The position numbers and the translations under genes were made by a program. A stretch of 6,192 nucleotides of DNA. Source: Candidatus Altimarinota bacterium (GTDB lineage Bacteria; Patescibacteriota; Gracilibacteria; BD1-5; UBA2023). The stretch covers positions 1 to 6,192 of the forward strand of contig CALREC010000043.1 in the NCBI GenBank assembly GCA_943355085.1, given 5' to 3'. Below, piece after piece: positions 5,782 to 6,192 of the stretch; within the stretch, counting starts at the first letter, position 1; the number at the start of each line of letters is the position of its first letter. The notes below the pieces were generated by a model that worked only from the letters and a program-made list of their open reading frames with translations, was not told the DNA's origin and did not search any database.

Positions 5782-6192
5782 ATGGCTATTTTTACAGTGG
5801 AAAACCCCTATGTTCGTAGCATGAGTGTTACAAGCTACGGTGGTATCGATGATCCAAAAACAGAAGAAAATCCCGAAGGAACCAATCAGAATCTGACTGG
5901 TTCATTCCATATAGGTAAAATGACCTACATGGAAGGGTCTGTGCTTCGCTTTTGTGTCGATATTGGCTGTCATCAGGGTTCTGGATCTATGGGTCATCTC
6001 AACTCGCAGGTGGAAGTGATTCCAAATGCGGTCGTGATCACTCATGCTCACATGGATCATATAGGCCGCCTCGTGGTTCTCTGGAAATCAGTAGAATTTC
6101 AAGGGAAAATCTATATGAGTTATCTGACAAAGTTGGTCGGTACAAAAGCTCTCTTGGATGCGGCAAACATCATGAAGAAGAAATATGATCTC
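5782..6192 (+). CDS. Metallo-beta-lactamase-fold nuclease, probable beta-CASP RNA-processing type, N-terminal 137 aa (3' end outside window)
   Basis: The frame opens at ATG 5782 behind a clear AGGAG and stays open to the window edge. The zinc-binding motif is THAHMDHIGR with His88, His90, Asp92 and His93. Before it, LTGSFHIGKM (39-48) and LRFCVDIGCHQG (55-66) match the TGS...G and hydrophobic-D-x-G...QG pattern of beta-CASP proteins (CPSF73/TTHA0252-like), which cut or trim RNA. After it, VEFQGKIYMS with T116 fits the following strand, the position where these enzymes have 'G.IY.T'. The beta-CASP insert and the remaining ligands would lie beyond the window, so RNase specificity is inferred. 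It has no TGA codon in 137 residues although it has 13 glycines. It is divergent from rpsU. Confidence 0.85.
   Translation, partial: MAIFTVENPYVRSMSVTSYGGIDDPKTEENPEGTNQNLTGSFHIGKMTYMEGSVLRFCVDIGCHQGSGSMGHLNSQVEVIPNAVVITHAHMDHIGRLVVLWKSVEFQGKIYMSYLTKLVGTKALLDAANIMKKKYDL

Noticed and set aside
5952..6188. Plus-strand 78-codon ORF near the window end.
   Set aside because: It is an out-of-frame shadow of the metallo-beta-lactamase-fold gene.
1173..6192. Reading the broken frames as pseudogenes with many stop mutations.
   Set aside because: All interruptions are TGA, never TAA or TAG, with no frameshift, and they occur even in a ribosomal protein gene. Recoding explains this far better than decay.
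1..6192. TGA as tryptophan (code 4, Mycoplasma type).
   Set aside because: TGA falls on a dinD-conserved glycine and in Gly/Ala-rich helices, while TGG encodes Trp in ordinary places such as the sortase TCWP motif.

Overview
The window comes from an AT-rich bacterium that reads UGA as glycine (genetic code 25). This points to the candidate phyla Absconditabacteria (SR1) or Gracilibacteria (BD1-5). Translated with the standard code, most of the window looks like broken or short ORFs. With TGA = Gly it resolves into eight tightly packed genes, none of which stops at TGA: four end in TAA, three in TAG, and one runs off the window. I count 28 in-frame TGA codons. The best single check is the dinD fragment, where TGA falls on a glycine that I recall as conserved in that family. 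TGG is still used for tryptophan, so a TGA = Trp code does not fit. The sequence cannot separate Absconditabacteria from Gracilibacteria.

Layout. Positions 3-383 (+) hold the C-terminal part of a DinD (DNA damage-inducible protein D) homologue. It is followed on the same strand by an unrecognised 227-residue protein (473-1156). Convergent to that, with only 16 bases between the stops, is a 432-residue gene (1173-2471, -) that is invisible under the standard code because it contains 17 TGA codons. It has a long, charged, helical N-terminal part and a glycine-rich hydrophobic C-terminal segment that loosely resembles the pre-toxin TG region of polymorphic toxins. A 162-base gap with degenerate repeat-like sequence follows.

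Next come three minus-strand envelope genes, listed here in window order: a 101-residue single-pass membrane protein (2634-2939), a sortase with an unusual acidic cytoplasmic extension (3002-3988), and a 392-residue multi-pass membrane protein (4094-5272). A G-run-rich tract lies between the first two. A promoter-like pair with an overlapping inverted repeat lies before the sortase.

The right end is housekeeping. A perfect 16-bp hairpin terminator (5341-5376) closes rpsU (ribosomal protein bS21, 5387-5590, -), which has a near-consensus promoter and Shine-Dalgarno. Divergent from it is the start of a beta-CASP type metallo-beta-lactamase-fold nuclease (5782 to the window end, +), also with a clear Shine-Dalgarno.

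How the genes relate. rpsU and the nuclease share a divergent control region and probably serve translation and RNA metabolism. The sortase and the two membrane proteins are envelope genes that may be co-expressed, but no sortase substrate is visible here. The glycine-rich cryptic gene is the best candidate for something undescribed. No tRNA, rRNA, CRISPR array or transposase was seen.
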